A stretch of 5,149 bases of DNA, taken from assembly GCA_045596485.1 (NCBI GenBank), contig JAZOCL010000116.1:1-5149 (forward strand). The letters run 5' to 3'. The first letter of the stretch is position 1; the number at the start of each line of letters is the position of its first letter. The notes under the pieces are model-generated. The model was not told where the DNA came from and made no database searches. It saw only the letters and a list, made by a program, of their open reading frames with translations. Below, piece by piece: positions 5,039 to 5,149 of this stretch. The DNA comes from SIG440 sp045596485 (lineage in GTDB: Bacteria > Bacillota > Clostridia > Monoglobales > Monoglobaceae). The translations under genes and the position numbers were made by a program.

Positions 5039-5061
5039 CCACATCGTACCAACACTTTCAA
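5033..5061 (-). promoter_or_regulatory. Strong sigma-A-type promoter for the malic enzyme gene
   Basis: On the minus strand TTGAAA (5061-5056), a 17-base spacer and TATAAT (5038-5033) match consensus at five and six of six positions, with an extended -10 TGG (5041-5039). Start is expected near 5026, giving a leader of about 320 bases through array element 2 to ATG 4705. It sits just after a minus-strand terminator, so it begins a new transcription unit. Confidence 0.8.
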
Positions 5062-5079
5062 TGCAAATAAAAGCTTTTC

Positions 5080-5122
5080 AAAAAACAAAACCCCGAACAT
5101 ACTGAAAAAGGATATTCGGAGT
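5080..5122 (-). terminator. Rho-independent terminator of a gene beyond the right edge
   Basis: On the minus strand ACTCCGAATAT (5122-5112) pairs with GTATGTTCGGGGT (within 5102-5090) as an 11-base-pair stem with two G-U pairs, followed by TTTGTTTTTT (5089-5080). The two wobble pairs exist only in minus-strand RNA (they become A-C on the plus strand), and the T-tract is adjacent only on that side, which fixes the direction. It ends a minus-strand gene located past 5149; bases 5123-5149 show no recognisable coding end. Confidence 0.82.
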
Positions 5123-5149
5123 TATGATATATTAGCTTTATTTTTTGAA

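Overview
The window looks like a chromosomal segment of a low-to-moderate GC Gram-positive bacterium, most likely a gut-type Clostridia (Oscillospiraceae/Ruminococcaceae or Lachnospiraceae grade). This rests on strong GGAGG-type Shine-Dalgarno sites, AT-rich spacers, sigma-A-like promoters, the codon use, and the gene content (small bacterial malic enzyme, sugar-1-kinase/nucleotidyltransferase pair, cupin-AraC regulator). No tRNA, rRNA, CRISPR array or transposase gene is visible.

Layout. Positions 1-986 (minus strand) hold a nucleotidyltransferase gene followed, with an 11-base overlap, by the first 49 codons of a NahK-like phosphotransferase that runs off the left edge. A 268-base AT-rich divergent spacer (987-1254) separates this pair from a plus-strand AraC-family regulator (1255-2184), which probably controls it or a nearby carbohydrate function. 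A hairpin with T-tracts on both sides (about 2211-2247) closes the convergent junction. On the minus strand follow 5-formyltetrahydrofolate cyclo-ligase (2722-3282) and a low-molecular-weight protein tyrosine phosphatase (2246-2701), spaced as an operon. Further right is a malic enzyme gene (3533-4705, minus strand), and at the far right a rho-independent terminator (5080-5122, minus strand) for a gene outside the window.

The most unusual content lies in two non-coding stretches, 3390-3487 and 4829-5038. Each sits upstream of a minus-strand gene (the cyclo-ligase and the malic enzyme). Read on the minus strand, each starts with a perfect -10 box fused to GAATTCA and continues as a heptamer of consensus GCKAWAT (GCGATAT in one, GCTAAAT in the other) repeated at short intervals. 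Each ends in a related TTGAG...GA..GGA motif. In the malic-enzyme copy, the spacers between successive heptamers of the promoter-proximal half are different but perfectly self-complementary mini-hairpins, and the heptamers flip orientation halfway. A very good promoter (TTGAAA-17-TATAAT with an extended -10) would transcribe the whole array as a roughly 320-base malic enzyme leader. I cannot name this element family from memory; whether it is described needs a database search.

Between each array and the gene behind it lies a short open frame that reads like a protein C-terminus and ends at operon-like distance from the next start codon (TGATG overlap before the cyclo-ligase; 15 bases before the malic enzyme). 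These may be remnants of genes cut off when the arrays arrived, but the evidence is modest.
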